The notes under the pieces: model-generated
What the model was told of the DNA's origin: nothing
Databases searched by the model: none
The model's input: only the letters and a program-made list of their open reading frames with translations
Position numbers and translations under genes: made by a program
NCBI GenBank assembly: GCA_963662175.1
Contig: OY759215.1
Location: 17,349,079-17,413,078 of the forward strand
Origin: Aradus depressus
Taxonomy: Eukaryota; Arthropoda; Insecta; Hemiptera; Aradidae
DNA: 64,000 nt
Direction of reading: 5' to 3'
Shown here: piece after piece, positions 46,065-57,015 of the stretch
How positions within the stretch are numbered: position 1 is the stretch's first letter
How the letters are laid out: every line of letters begins with the position of its first letter

Positions 46065-46365
46065 TACAGTTTAAGTACAAAGTGGTTTGAGTTAATGTTT
46101 ATTAGTTTGGTTTTTTTTTTTTTTTTTTTATTTTTTTTATTTAAAGTTATTATCATATGTATATGTGTATGTATGTATAAAAAAGTGTATATTTTTCTGT
46201 TTTGCATATATAAGTAAATGTGCGCATTTATTTTTTAATATTTAGATATTTAGAAAATTTATTAAGTGTGAAATTCTTACTTTATTATTATATAAAATGT
46301 ATATTCAAATTGTAACCCAACTCTCTACAATAAGCCTTAATAGGCTTCAATGTAGTAATAAATAA
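46065..46365 (+). mobile_element. LINE-like 3' fragment with 19-bp target duplication
   Basis: ATATAAATAAAGTATTATT occurs at 46046-46064 and again at 46366-46384, enclosing 301 bp. The insert has a long T run (about 46112-46129) and ends TAATAGGCTTCAATGTAGTA plus an AATAAATA tail, the style of a LINE 3' end. It encodes nothing. It is probably a 5'-truncated LINE or a derived SINE-like sequence. Confidence 0.8.
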
Positions 46366-46560
46366 ATATAAATAAAGTATTATTGAAAATAAATATATGT
46401 ACCTAATTGCCTATATTTACCATATTAATAAATCAGTAATAATCTAAGTTTCCGCTTTCCCTGTAAACCTCCTTCTTCTCTATGATACTTAACAATTTTT
46501 GCAGAGATATTGTGAAACATTTAATAAAAAATATAAAGAAAAACGTAAGTTTTTTTAAAA

Positions 46561-46650
46561 TTTTATCTATTTCACAAAATATATAAAATATAAGGGTATA
46601 CTTTCGATATTGCTACCATCTTCCGCCGCGACTTAACAAATACTAAATGA
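46561..46650 (-). repeat. solo copy of the 3.3-kb palindrome repeat
   Basis: TTTCACAAAATATATAAA, CTTTCGATATTGCTACCATC and GACTTAACAAATACTA match the left arm and loop of the palindrome at 3246-3441. No inverse partner is adjacent. Confidence 0.8.
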
Positions 46651-46967
46651 AAGTTCAACAAGTTTATAATCCTAACTGTCACATTTTCAGTCCCCAGGGT
46701 TTTTTCCCTGACCCTCCTGTACAGTAACGTCTTAAAAACATGAAAAACAAAATTTTTTGAAATAAATCTCCTTCTCCTGTGCCTGATTTAGCTGACAATC
46801 AGTTGGTTTCTTATTTATGAACTCCACATTTCAATTTCCTATTGATATGTTCAAATTCGGCTGCAATCCGATAGTTGTTCCATGTGACTTGTGAATCCTC
46901 TCGTCATGTAATTGGTCACAAATTCAATGTGGCAGCTAATAGAGTTTTTGTGTTTAGCCCCTCTTCA
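46651..46967. other. unassigned AT-rich DNA
   Basis: Nothing recognised up to the poly-C tract. Confidence 0.3.
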
Positions 46968-47165
46968 CCCCCCCCCCCCCCCCCCCCCCCCCCCCTATAT
47001 TTGGGAGAATGGCTGAATGTGATGACGTCATTAGGGGGTTCTAGATACACATAAAACATTTGGTGTCGAAGCATTCATTCTATCTGGAGTTATCATGTTC
47101 ACAGATACACAGAGAGAAATGTTTTTTTTTTTTTAAATTTTTTGGAATCATAGAACGTTGGAGTT
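46968..47165 (+). repeat. poly-C-led repeat, copy 1
   Basis: A 28-base C run (46968-46995) is followed by TATATTTGGGAGAATGGCTG, GATGACGTCATTAGGGGGTT and TCATTCTATCTGGAGTTATC, up to AGAACGTTGGA. It is almost identical to copy 2 beyond the SINE. Confidence 0.9.
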
Positions 47166-47167
47166 TG

Positions 47168-47513
47168 AGGGCGCCAGTAGCTCAGTGGTATGCGTGCTTG
47201 TCTTCTGAGCTCAAGGTCGTGGGTTCGTAACCCGACCGAGGCCCTTAGTTTATTTTATCTGGGAGATAAAATAAACTTAAGCACGCCGTCCTTCGGAGGG
47301 ACGTTAAGCGATGGTCCCGAGCCTGTACGATGTCAGGTACTCGTTAAAGACCCCTACCCTAGGTGAATAAAAATTTAGGGTAGGCAAAATTTAGGACTCC
47401 CACAGTAGAGTCGGGCTCATGTCCACCAGAGTGACGAAAGAGCACTTTGCTAGTAGGCGATATGACCTCGTTGTTAAAGCCCGGGCATGAGTCATAAAAC
47501 CTAACCTAACCTA
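47168..47513 (+). mobile_element. SINE-1, full length
   Basis: Starts GGGCGCCAGTAGCTCAGTGG, complete body, and ends CATAAAACCTAACCTAACCT, the best-preserved CCTAA-type tail. It lies exactly between the two poly-C-led repeats. Confidence 0.95.
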
Positions 47514-47760
47514 CCCCCCCCCCCCCCCCCCCCCCCCCTATATTTGGGAGAATGGCTGAATGTGATGACGTCATTAGGGGGTTCTAGATACACATAAAAC
47601 ATTTGGTGTCGAAGCATTCATTCTATCTGGAGTTATCATGTTCACAGATACACAGAGAGAAATGTTTTTGTGTTTTTAAAATTTTTTGTAACCATAGAAC
47701 GTTGGAAAACATGAAATTCCGTTCAGAATTGCTGACCTATTCTATAACTATAAAATTTCA
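47514..47760 (+). repeat. poly-C-led repeat, copy 2
   Basis: A 25-base C run (47514-47538) and the same sequence as copy 1, continuing past GAACGTTGGA into AAACATGAAATTCCG. A diverged third relative is at 48890-49160 with an interrupted C-rich start. Confidence 0.9.
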
Positions 47761-48890
47761 TGTCGATATATTTATTCCATAGGACCTATAAGACTAAAAA
47801 CTAATAAGTGTCTTATAGAAATAAAGTACGTTGTGTTTCCTCAGATTTATTTGCGACCAGAACAGGTTTTCAACGCAACTGCGTCATCGTCAGTGGCACA
47901 TCCAACCCGTGTTGAGTCTACTGAACTACTGTGGGGTCTAAAGAACTACTCACTTGGTGTCGCCCTTATGGGCTTCTGAATCCACTTTAAAAAAAATCAT
48001 TTGTTATTGTATCAACAGATCTTTTGGATTCGGAGGGTCGGAAACGTGAAATAGAAGTGAAAACTTATCCGTTTTTAAACATTACTTGACTTCTCCAATA
48101 CAATAATAACGAATAGCTGGAAACCAATGATAGGAACATTATTTGGGAAGTTCAAACAAGACCCTGGCTACGCCAATGACTGGCTCAGGTAGTCGCTTTG
48201 TTATATGAAGGTGCCCAAATTAATTACCGGAGATGCCGTTATTATTTCCGTCGTACGGAATATTTCGGGATTTTGAATTTGCTATTACTTCCTTAGCTAT
48301 AGGGCAAGTCATGTAATTGGACAGAAATTCAATGTGGCAAAGTGAATTTCTCCATGGAGTGATCATGACTGGTTTTAGTTCTGACGGCATCTTTACTTCG
48401 TCGTCGTGTTTGATTACTGATCTCCCACGAGCTTCTATCCTCAGCGATTGTGAAAATCCGTTTTGAATTATTGTCAACAATTTTTAAGTAATAAGTGATC
48501 CGTAAATTAATTTAATATCTCCAATATTATTCGTATCGTAAATATTTCCAAAAAAATAATATATGTATATTTTTTTTTAAATTTTACAAATATATTTTTA
48601 CAACTGTATAAAAAATAAATACAAGCAAATGTGCTAAAAGAGAGATAATTGCAATGTCAACATGTCAAGAGGAGAGAAATCACCCAGTGGTGATACTCCC
48701 TAGACACTGAGTTACTCTCATTAATAATAATAATACGTTTATTTCTGTTAAACCAATACATGGTAATAGGATACGTCAAAAAAATTTATACATTAAGATA
48801 GCTTATAAATTAGATTTATAACTACTTGAGTCCAACACACATATGATTAGTAGTAATAACGAAACTATTAAAAGAAGTAAAATGAAATTA
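47761..48890. other. unassigned DNA with one hammerhead-like fold
   Basis: The minus strand at 47855-47900 reads CCACTGACGATGACGCAGTT with a TGCGT arm, then TGAAAA. No coding sequence is recognised. Confidence 0.4.
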
Positions 48891-49160
48891 ATAAAGCCCC
48901 TCTTCATCCCCCTTCCTTCTGGGAGGTTTGGCTGAAATTTGATGACGTCTTTAGGGGTTCTATATACACATATAAAATTTCGTGACGAAGCATTGGAGCA
49001 CTGGAGTTATCATGTTCACAGATACACACAGACAGAAATGTTTTTTTTTTTAATTATTTTTTTGGAATTACAGGACGTTGGAAAAACATGAAATTCCGTT
49101 CGGAACTCAGGATCGAATTTCTGACCTATTACATATCTTCCCCTACACTTCGTATAACAC
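48891..49160 (+). repeat. diverged relative of the poly-C-led repeat
   Basis: GCCCCTCTTCATCCCCC, TTTGATGACGTCTTTAGGGG, ATCATGTTCACAGATACACA and CGTTCGGAACTCAGG align with the 46.97- and 47.51-kb copies. It ends with TTCCCCTACACTTCGTATAA. Confidence 0.75.
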
Positions 49161-50285
49161 CGCCTTCTACATCTTTCAAATTTCTTCACTAAGTTGTAAT
49201 ATATTTAAATGGTTCAACTTTTCGTGGAGGAAGTTGTTCAGAATTAGTACTTTAATTAGGGAAATGGGGCTGGGGGTGGGGGATGGGTTGGATGAAAGTA
49301 AGTTGAGGGGTTGTTATTAGCCAAATTAGGTAGGCCTGGGGGTGGCTCTATTCCGCTCGGGGGTGGCCTGCCTTTGAAACAACCTGCCCTTCACATCAGA
49401 CCATATCATCAATTTCAGTGAAAGGGAGTCACCAATTATTCAATACGATCAATGTTGATAGCTGCCCGATCTGAAGGCTAAACTCAGCTTTGGGCTCACT
49501 TAAAATTGGGAAAAAAAGAGGATTTTTAGAGAAAATTTTTTTTCTAATGGGTAAACTCTTAAAATTAAATTTTGACTGGTTATAGACAGTTTTTTTTTAT
49601 AAACCTACTTCAAAATGCAGTGATGAACTGGAAAATGTTTAGCAAGCAACAGTTGCATGAGGGCAGTCTACTCTTCATGGCTGCTCACGCAACTAGTGCG
49701 CAGACATCATCGTGTCTACAGTAGACTCTCCTCCCTACGGATATTTGAAGAGACTTATTAAACTGCTCTCGGGCGTCATAGAGCCCAAAACTACTATATT
49801 GCATGGAACCCGAAGAACGGTGAGATCAGAAGAACGAAGAGAAAGCTGAACGGGGACACTGGCAGGTAGCAAGTCCAAAAAGAAGTTCAAGAAACCAAAA
49901 AAAGGAAGGAGGGCCGTAATAAAATACGGCAATAAATAGAAACTTAAAGTAGGTCCACTCACGGGCAACTATAGCATGGGACTGACTGGGACTGAAAATC
50001 AGACTCGGAGAGGGATTAGCTGTGTGTTTACATTACGAACGTTGTCGACTAAACATATGTCTTTACTATAATATTGTATATGTTGTGTATATAACATACT
50101 TCTGTACATACACCACTACACTAAGTTTTCTCAAACACTTTATTCTCATGAGTTATTTGCTGTGACGTGTTTCTTGCAATCCCAAGCTCCATTTTCACAA
50201 TAAGTCTTTATTTGTAAAGTTTTTTATTTGTTTGTAGAAACAAATAAAAGAAAGAGAAGGTAGCTGTAAAGAACTTTAATATTCT
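49161..50285. other. unassigned DNA
   Basis: No coding frame recognised. The right edge ACCC (50286-50289) is the target site of the LTR element. Confidence 0.3.
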
Positions 50286-50289
50286 ACCC

Positions 50290-51077
50290 TGTGATAAAAA
50301 CTTGATTGCTACCACATTTCCTGTAGAAATTTGATCTCTTTTGTTTATTTAAATTTTGATTTCTACAGTAGTTTGCCGAAAATTGCCCTAAAAAAAATAT
50401 TATCAATAATTTAAGACGTGCAATTTTTAAGAAAGTACACGTATACAACGAAAAAAATTCAATTAAACAAACTTTACACTTGGATTCACAAAGAGATACC
50501 AATTTTTAATAATTTTAAATAATATTAATTTCTAATCCAAAGGTTTTTCAAATGATACTACTGGGACAACAGGGAAGATGAATAGGATAGAATTTGAAGA
50601 GGACAAATATTTGGGTTATTATCTATATTTACATATTTAAATTTAAAAAAAACTTATTTGAACAAACAAAACAAAAATTTACAATGGCACAAAAACATTA
50701 AATTAATACTTAAAAAACTATTTCTTTTTTTATTTGGGCATATTGAAAATAGATATTATTAATTGTACCTTCTCGACGCCTCTACCACAAAAACCAGACC
50801 CCGTCAACTCTTCACACTTTAATTCCACCCCAGTCAACTTTCATCTAATTGTTCAACTTCATTTTTATTTAAAACATATCAAACCACATGCACCGTTTAA
50901 GAGCTAGCTCACGACTCCATTACATTTTTAACACTATCTCACAGCTGTTTTTTTATATGTTTTCTTGTTTTGTTTCTCAAACACCTTGATATATATCTAA
51001 TATATATATGATATTAGATTATAATAAAAAAAAATTACCTCTTTTCATTAAAAAAATGTTCCGTAGTGTACATCACA
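50290..51077 (-). repeat. LTR, 3' in element orientation (788 bp)
   Basis: Direct repeat of 54588-55375. Next to it at 51078-51100 is the polypurine tract on the minus strand. Confidence 0.93.
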
Positions 51078-51100
51078 TTTGCCTTTTCCTTCTTTTTAAA

Positions 51101-51118
51101 AAAAAAATGTTTGTTCAC

Positions 51119-51156
<38 letters not shown>

Positions 51157-53186
51157 GTTCTTCCAGATTTAATTTCTTCCAATACACAGGTTGATTTAGC
51201 TTCTTCCTCGAATCCACATGATAAGCTTCCTCCTTCAATACACAGATGGATTAACGTCTTCCTCCAATACACAGGTAGATTAGCTTCCTCCTCAAACGCA
51301 CATGTTGGCTGGCTCCTTGGTGTCTTCAACTCATTGCTCAACGATGTATCGAAGTCTCTCTCTCACTTACACTCACTGATTTATTTTTTATTTTTTATAT
51401 GCCCAATTCGACGCTCTTTTTATACATATATGCCCATTTTTTATATTTTTATAACTATTTACAATTATTAAACTTATATATATACGTACCTAATTTCTAA
51501 TAAACAAAAACAAATATTAATCTAAAAATTTACAATTAATCCTTAACCTAAAGAAAATGTTAACTTAAATTTATAAAAATTTGAACTAATTGAACATAAA
51601 AAAATATAATACTAAATTTTTACATATTTACAGGATCAGTCATAGTCATGAATTCAAGTTTGGAAATAATCAAGTTGGATGCAGATTTAAGAAATTGCCA
51701 ATTAATTTTACTTTCCGCCTTTACCATCAATATAACATTTGTATGTATTCAAAATAATTATGTAATTAATTATATATTATATATAAAAAAAAATTTACTT
51801 GAAATAAAAATTAAATAAATCCTTCGGTTTTACTTCATCACACTTCCAAAATATATCATAGCAATGAAAATTAGGCCTCACGCCGGGTAATAAGGAATAC
51901 AAATTTAATTTATTTAATATATATAGTACTTGTCTTTTGAGGTATTAAATTCTTTGAGACGTCCTTCATACTTCCTAACTAAAAAAATGTATCTCACATA
52001 TATTTCAATTCAATTTACTTCCCTAACTAATAACTCCCTAATAATAATAACTTCATCGTTGACGTAGCAAAAATACGGTTCCTCCTTTCTCAGGTAGGCA
52101 ACCAACACTACATCATAAATCTCCTATATATATATCGCTAGTTCTTTCTAGTCGACACAAAAAAAATCATCTCCCACAGATCAAAAAAAAATATATATCT
52201 CTAATTAATCACTATCTCTTACTAGGATTAAAAATAATATCTCCCAAAACAAATCTATATAATCCCGACGTCTAAAAGAATGTCATCAGCAATTTAATTT
52301 CAAATTTCTCTAATTAATATTACCCTTCGTTTGTTCCTATTCCTAAAGTTATATAATTTGCTCCTACAACTCTTCCCATCTACTCTCTCTATTAAACAAA
52401 TTTACGTGGAAAAACATGTTACTCAGAATAATAAATGAAATTGTCTAAATAATAGAATTTATAATAACAAAAATTTACTAACCTATGCATACATACAATT
52501 TATAAAATATATTATCCTTTCAAGGCTTCTATACAGTTTCGTTCGTCTTTCTAATTTATAATATTATTATGATTTAGTCACGTCCGGTATCCTAGCTGAA
52601 CAGTTCCGAAACAGAAAATCTGTCCCCTTGACTCGGCCTCAGGAAGTTCGTCATGTCTCCAAAGAGATCTAGGCATCTCTCAGCCTGCTGATTTTATCTT
52701 TCTAACATTTGTAATAAAAAATATAATTAAAAAAAAATCTATCTTCTTCCATATTATGTTCGTTCAAAATCAGCTGTATGTATATGTTTTAATTTTCAAT
52801 AATATCATTATTAACATGTAAGTCTCAAATAAATAATTTGTATATGTTAAATTTGGATGACTAATCCCTAAATATAATCTTAGATTAATTTTTATACTGA
52901 TCCAACATCTAATCTAATCCTAAAAAAAAATATAAATCCTAATTAATTTAAATACTAATTAATTTAAACGCAGAACTATACCAAAATTCATCCATACTCT
53001 TCATATACCAAAAAATTCTCTCATCCAAAAAGTAAATTTATCATCCATACTATTATATTAGTCCATGGTCACTTCGTCATATTTTAAATTGATCCTAATT
53101 CTGTCATGTTAGTCTGTCAGTCATTTCCTCAAACTCATCCGAGTTGCAAAAAAAAATAGGTTCACTATAAAAAGTGGCTAATGCAA
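51101..53186 (-). other. non-coding interior of the LTR element
   Basis: About 2.1 kb of AT-rich sequence between the Gag-like stop and the purine tract. It holds a T run (about 51121-51150) and about five diverged units of CTTCCTCCAATACACAGG-like sequence at 51160-51330. No pol motifs in any frame. Confidence 0.7.
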
Positions 53187-54329
53187 TTATATTGCAAAGC
53201 CCAAATTTAATTTTATCTTTTTCCGGATGCCCCGGCGAATTATGTCTTTAAAAATCCCCTCCCCCTTCTCTAAATATTCATTCAGTGTTAATTTTCTCCT
53301 TAATACCTGTTTAAATTCTCTTACTCCTTTTTTAAAATTGTCCTTATGTCTTTTATTAACCTCCTTTCTGTTTCCAGTTTGTCTGTAAGTTTTAACTATA
53401 TTTTCTTTAAAATTAAAATTTGTCTTTTGTTTGTTGTCCTCAGTCTGTTCGTTTGTTTTGTCTAATAACATCCAAATGTTCCTTTCACTCTGTCCATCCA
53501 CATCAACATTCATCCTATTTTCTTGAATTTCACTTAATACTAATTTTTCTACATTTTGACTCTCTTCCTCCACCTCTTTCTCTAAAATTTGGGTCTGTTC
53601 CTCCCCACTGTTATTCTCTGTTCCTTCTACCTCATCAACTTGTGACTGACTGTCAATAATAAGAACCTCTTTTTCTACTTCAGAATTCCCTTCATCCAAC
53701 TTGTTAATTTTTTGATTTAAGTGCTTTTCTAAGTTTTCTCCTGCTTTATCTATTCGATTTCCTAAACATTGTTTATCTTTCTGCAAATTCTCTATCTGGT
53801 CCTTCAAATTGTCCATCTGCTTATCTAATCTCACCTCTAAATCTTTAATGTCACCCCTTAAGTTTGTCTCTAATTTTCCTAATTTTTCCCCCATTTCCCT
53901 TTTTAAATTTGTCTCTAAATTTCCTAATTTATTACTTTGCTCTTCCATTTTTTGCTTCATATCCCCCATTTCCCTTTTTAAATTTGTCTCTAAATTTCCT
54001 AATTTATTACTTTGCTCTTCCATTTTTTGATTCATATCCCCCCTTAAATTTCCCATATCCCCCCTTAAATTTCCCATATCCCCAGTTAACTTTGTCAACA
54101 CAACACGGAGCCATTCCATATCAGGAGCAGCAATCCCCTCTTTTTCTTTATCTTTATTTACCCCCTCCCCTTGCGACTCCTCACCTGTACCCTGCATGGA
54201 CTCCATTGCGGCTGGAGTTTCCCTTTCTCTATCTTCCGATAACTCCATATCGGATCTTTCCTCCGAACTTGACCCTTCCTCTCTACTTTCCTCCTCTAAT
54301 CTTCTCGCTTGTCCTCTGGTAATTGGCAT
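53187..54329 (-). CDS. Gag-like coiled-coil protein of the LTR element (380 aa)
   Basis: Intact frame about 260 bp inside the 5' LTR, starting MPITRGQARRLEEE. Residues 1-70 are acidic and Ser/Glu-rich. About 75-210 is a long heptad-type coiled coil with internal repeats: GNLRGDM twice, and a 25-residue unit (QKMEEQSNKLGNLETNLKRE..) encoded by a 75-bp DNA repeat at 53901-54050. Then comes an acidic stretch (215-285) and a strongly basic C-terminus rich in K and R (about 300-380). No zinc knuckle and no capsid-like domain is recognisable. The position and the ITRGQAR-plus-coiled-coil start suggest the N-terminal part of an arthropod Ty3-type Gag, from memory. The frame has survived although the element lacks pol, so it may still be used in trans. 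It is unlike any host protein I know. Confidence 0.8.
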   Translation of the reverse strand: MPITRGQARRLEEESREEGSSSEERSDMELSEDRERETPAAMESMQGTGEESQGEGVNKDKEKEGIAAPDMEWLRVVLTKLTGDMGNLRGDMGNLRGDMNQKMEEQSNKLGNLETNLKREMGDMKQKMEEQSNKLGNLETNLKREMGEKLGKLETNLRGDIKDLEVRLDKQMDNLKDQIENLQKDKQCLGNRIDKAGENLEKHLNQKINKLDEGNSEVEKEVLIIDSQSQVDEVEGTENNSGEEQTQILEKEVEEESQNVEKLVLSEIQENRMNVDVDGQSERNIWMLLDKTNEQTEDNKQKTNFNFKENIVKTYRQTGNRKEVNKRHKDNFKKGVREFKQVLRRKLTLNEYLEKGEGIFKDIIRRGIRKKIKLNLGFAI

Positions 54330-54587
54330 TTTCTTACTTTACTAAATATATAATTACTAAACAAAAACAATGTTATATAAAATAGTAACCTTCTTTTGAA
54401 GTTGGCAAAAAAAAATTATTTCTCAAAATTAAATGTAACCCTTATTTGTCTCTATTCTATCCTTTTCATCTTTTTCAACCTGTTTCCCTACTTTAATTAA
54501 TATAAAAAAAATTCTCCCATCAAGGTTTTGCCAAAATATGATGGGGCTTTGTGGCGAAAATCGTCCACACAAGGGATATGCCAAAAA

Positions 54588-55375
54588 TGTGATAAAAACT
54601 TGATTGCTACCACATTTCCTGTAGAAATTTGATCTCTTTTGTTTATTTAAATTTTGATTTCTACAGTAGTTTGCCGAAAATTGCCCTAAAAAAAATATTA
54701 TCAATAATTTAAGACGTGCAATTTTTAAGAAAGTACACGTATACAACGAAAAAAATTCAATTAAACAAACTTTACACTTGGATTCACAAAGAGATACCAA
54801 TTTTTAATAATTTTAAATAATATTAATTTCTAATCCAAAGGTTTTTCAAATGATACTACTGGGACAACAGGGAAGATGAATAGGATAGAATTTGAAGAGG
54901 ACAAATATTTGGGTTATTATCTATATTTACATATTTAAATTTAAAAAAAACTTATTTGAACAAACAAAACAAAAATTTACAATGGGCACAAAAACATTAA
55001 ATTAATACTTAAAAAACTATTTCTTTTTTTATTTGGGCATATTGAAAAATATATATTATTAATTGTACCTTCTCGACGCCTCTACCACAAAAACCAGACC
55101 CCGTCAACTCTTCACTTTAATTCCACCCCAGTCAACTTTCATCTAATTGTTCAACTTCATTTTTATTTAAAACATATCAAACCACATGCACCGTTTAAGA
55201 GCTAGCTCACGACTCCATTACATTTTTAACACTATCTCACAGCTGTTTTTTTATATGTTTTCTTGTTTTGTTTCTCAAACACCTTGATATATATCTAATA
55301 TATATATGATATTAGATTATAATAAAAAAAAATTACCTCTTTTCATTAAAAAAATGTTCCGTAGTGTACATCACA
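54588..55375 (-). repeat. LTR, 5' in element orientation (788 bp)
   Basis: Direct repeat of 50290-51077, presumably holding the promoter for minus-strand transcription. The interior begins TTTTTGGCATATCCC on the minus strand. TGG two to five bases inside is a possible primer-binding site, but the matching tRNA was not identified. Confidence 0.93.
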
Positions 55376-55379
55376 ACCC

Positions 55380-55920
55380 TCTAAAAGTAAAGCTGTGTAC
55401 CTATTTCCAGAAGATATTCCCCTGACATTTCCAGAGAGTGCATCACGAGTTAGCTTCATTCCATCTGGTTGTTCGGTCTAGGTTGATGTTTCCTGTTAAA
55501 TTATTACTGGTTGGAGGGGACGACAGTTGTATGAGTTTTAAATTTAACATGAAAACTAAGTTAGTGGAAGGGGCAGGCAGGCATGGCTGGGTCTGGTGCC
55601 CGGGGTGATTCACAAGTGAATTACCAAGCGGGAGGAGGGGGTAATAACGGGCTGACGTCACTGCCCCCTGGGGGCACACATCCACCTAGGGGGCCCCTTT
55701 AGTTGAAGTCGAAAACTATCCATAGCTTCCACTATCGATGGGAGCTACCCTCGAAAACCATCGATACTATTCGATAGTTAAATTTTCCTGTAAAAACGTT
55801 TAAAAAAATATTTTACCTAAAATTGTACATGCCTTTTTATATATTACTTGGTGGTAGGCAGATGTAGTGGACTAACTTGTTAAATAAGTAATTAGATTTA
55901 TCAGTCCAACATAATTTTTT
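55380..55920. other. unassigned DNA with TATCGAT words
   Basis: The stretch 55560-55700 is C/G-rich and contains TGACGTCA. At 55720-55790 CTATCGATGG, CCATCGATAC and TTCGATAGTT cluster. No coding sequence. Confidence 0.3.
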
Positions 55921-55965
55921 TATTTATACAACTAGTTTCGGCAATTTGCCATCTTCAGGTGGTGA
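55921..55965 (-). repeat. hammerhead-like fold
   Basis: The minus strand reads CCAC-CTGAAGA-T-GGCAA..TTGCC-GAAAC-TAGTT-GT. The 5-bp GGCAA/TTGCC stem is perfect and outer AC/GT can pair. Confidence 0.6.
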
Positions 55966-56545
55966 ATCTGAACATACATAAACCAAAATTATATTAGAAT
56001 TTACGAGCTTTTACAGTTCATGTCAATCATTAACTGATAAATAAATAAGTTAAAAATAAAATATAACAATTTAAAAATACGTAACAATTACCAAAAGTAC
56101 AATAAGTTACAATATTTGAATAAAAAACAGTACAATAAATTAAAATATTCTGAATTGAAATACCTTTCTAAAGAAGAGGTCAAGAGATACGTTCGAGTAT
56201 CATCAGGGACCAGCTGGACACTGGCTGACTGGAAGACTCCCACTCCCCAAAACAAAGCTCAGGAAGGGGGGGGGGGGGGGGGTTTCAAATTGAGTTATCC
56301 TATTTAAGCAGAGGTCTTTTTTTGTTTTTAGACATTTCTTAATTTCTAATTTTTCGAACCAGTCGAGTGTGGGACCTGCCTTTTTATTTTATATAACTTG
56401 ATACATAACAGTAATTTTAAAAAGAGTTAAATCGTATTTTGATAGTTTTATTTGTACATAAATTTGTTGTAAAGTAAGGTAAAAATTAAAGATTAATGGT
56501 AGCTATAATGTACGAGTACAATTTATGTTTATTCAAATATTTTTT
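55966..56545. other. AT-rich DNA with poly-G tract
   Basis: A long G run lies at 56267-56282. No gene is supported. Confidence 0.35.
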
Positions 56546-56825
56546 CAAGGTCGTGGGTTCGAAACCCGGCCGAGGCCCTTAGTCTATTTTATCTGGGATG
56601 GTACGTTAAGCGATGGCCCTGAGCCTGTACGATGTCAAGTACTCGTAAAAGACCCCTGCCTTAGGTGAATAAAAAAATAAAAATAATAAATAAAAAATTT
56701 AGGGTAGGCAAAATTTAGGACCCCACAGTAGAGTCGGACTCATGTCCACCAGAGTGTCGAAAGAGCGCTCTGGTAGTAGGCGATATGACCTCGTAGTTAT
56801 AGCCCGGGCATACGTCATAATAACT
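56546..56825 (+). mobile_element. SINE-1 copy, A box lost
   Basis: Starts inside the head at CAAGGTCGTGGGTTCGAAAC and runs through the body to CCCGGGCATACGTC. It carries an AATAAA-rich expansion within AATAAAAATTTAGG. Confidence 0.9.
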
Positions 56826-57015
56826 AATTTCAAATATTTTTAAACATATTATAAGTATATGTAGGTAATATACAAAGGTAAGTCAAATAATGTTTGCAAA
56901 TTAATATTGTAAAAAAATATCAATATGAAAGTCGCCAGCTGGTTGTCCCAATATTAAAAATTTTTTTTTTCTGACCTTATTCAAATTCTTTTATTCCAAA
57001 AATTTACTTTCAGAC

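Larger units (their letters stand above)
40535..46442. mobile_element. nested repeat cluster in an inverted-repeat host element
   Basis: Once inserts are removed, the left side (about 40535-40568 plus 40927-41005) is the inverse of the right side (46005-46064 plus 46385-46442). Shared words include TGGTAAATATAGGCAATTAG, TCAATAATACTTTATTTATA and GACGTTTCGACTTACAAGTC. Inserts between or within the arms are SINE-1 (40569-40912), a Helitron-like element (41218-41614), a Jockey LINE (41740-45947) and a 301-bp insert (46065-46365). The arms contain TTGAAAATGACTT..AAGTCGAAACGTC, a variant of the fold signature. Whether this is a foldback element or two solo repeats facing each other is open. Confidence 0.75.
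50290..55375 (-). mobile_element. young LTR retrotransposon encoding only a Gag-like protein
   Basis: A 5,086-bp element bounded by two 788-bp direct repeats, each starting TGTGAT and ending ATCACA. The host sequence ACCC is duplicated at 50286-50289 and 55376-55379. On the minus strand a purine tract (AAGAAGGAAAAGGCAAA) sits directly before the downstream LTR at 51078-51100, fixing the orientation. Only a few differences separate the LTRs (an indel in ACAATGGCAC, an A/T-run change near 50755/55050 and a 2-bp indel in TTCACACTTT), so insertion is recent. The one long frame is the coiled-coil protein at 53187-54329. No protease, RT, RNase H or integrase is present, so it must borrow them. Confidence 0.9.

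Noticed and set aside
53864..54322. 152-codon plus-strand frame opposite the Gag-like gene
   Set aside because: FLNLSLNFLIYYF-type repeats are the antisense of the coiled-coil repeats; no independent support.
55640..55690. promoter based on TGACGTCA
   Set aside because: One cAMP-response-like octamer in unassigned DNA is not sufficient evidence.
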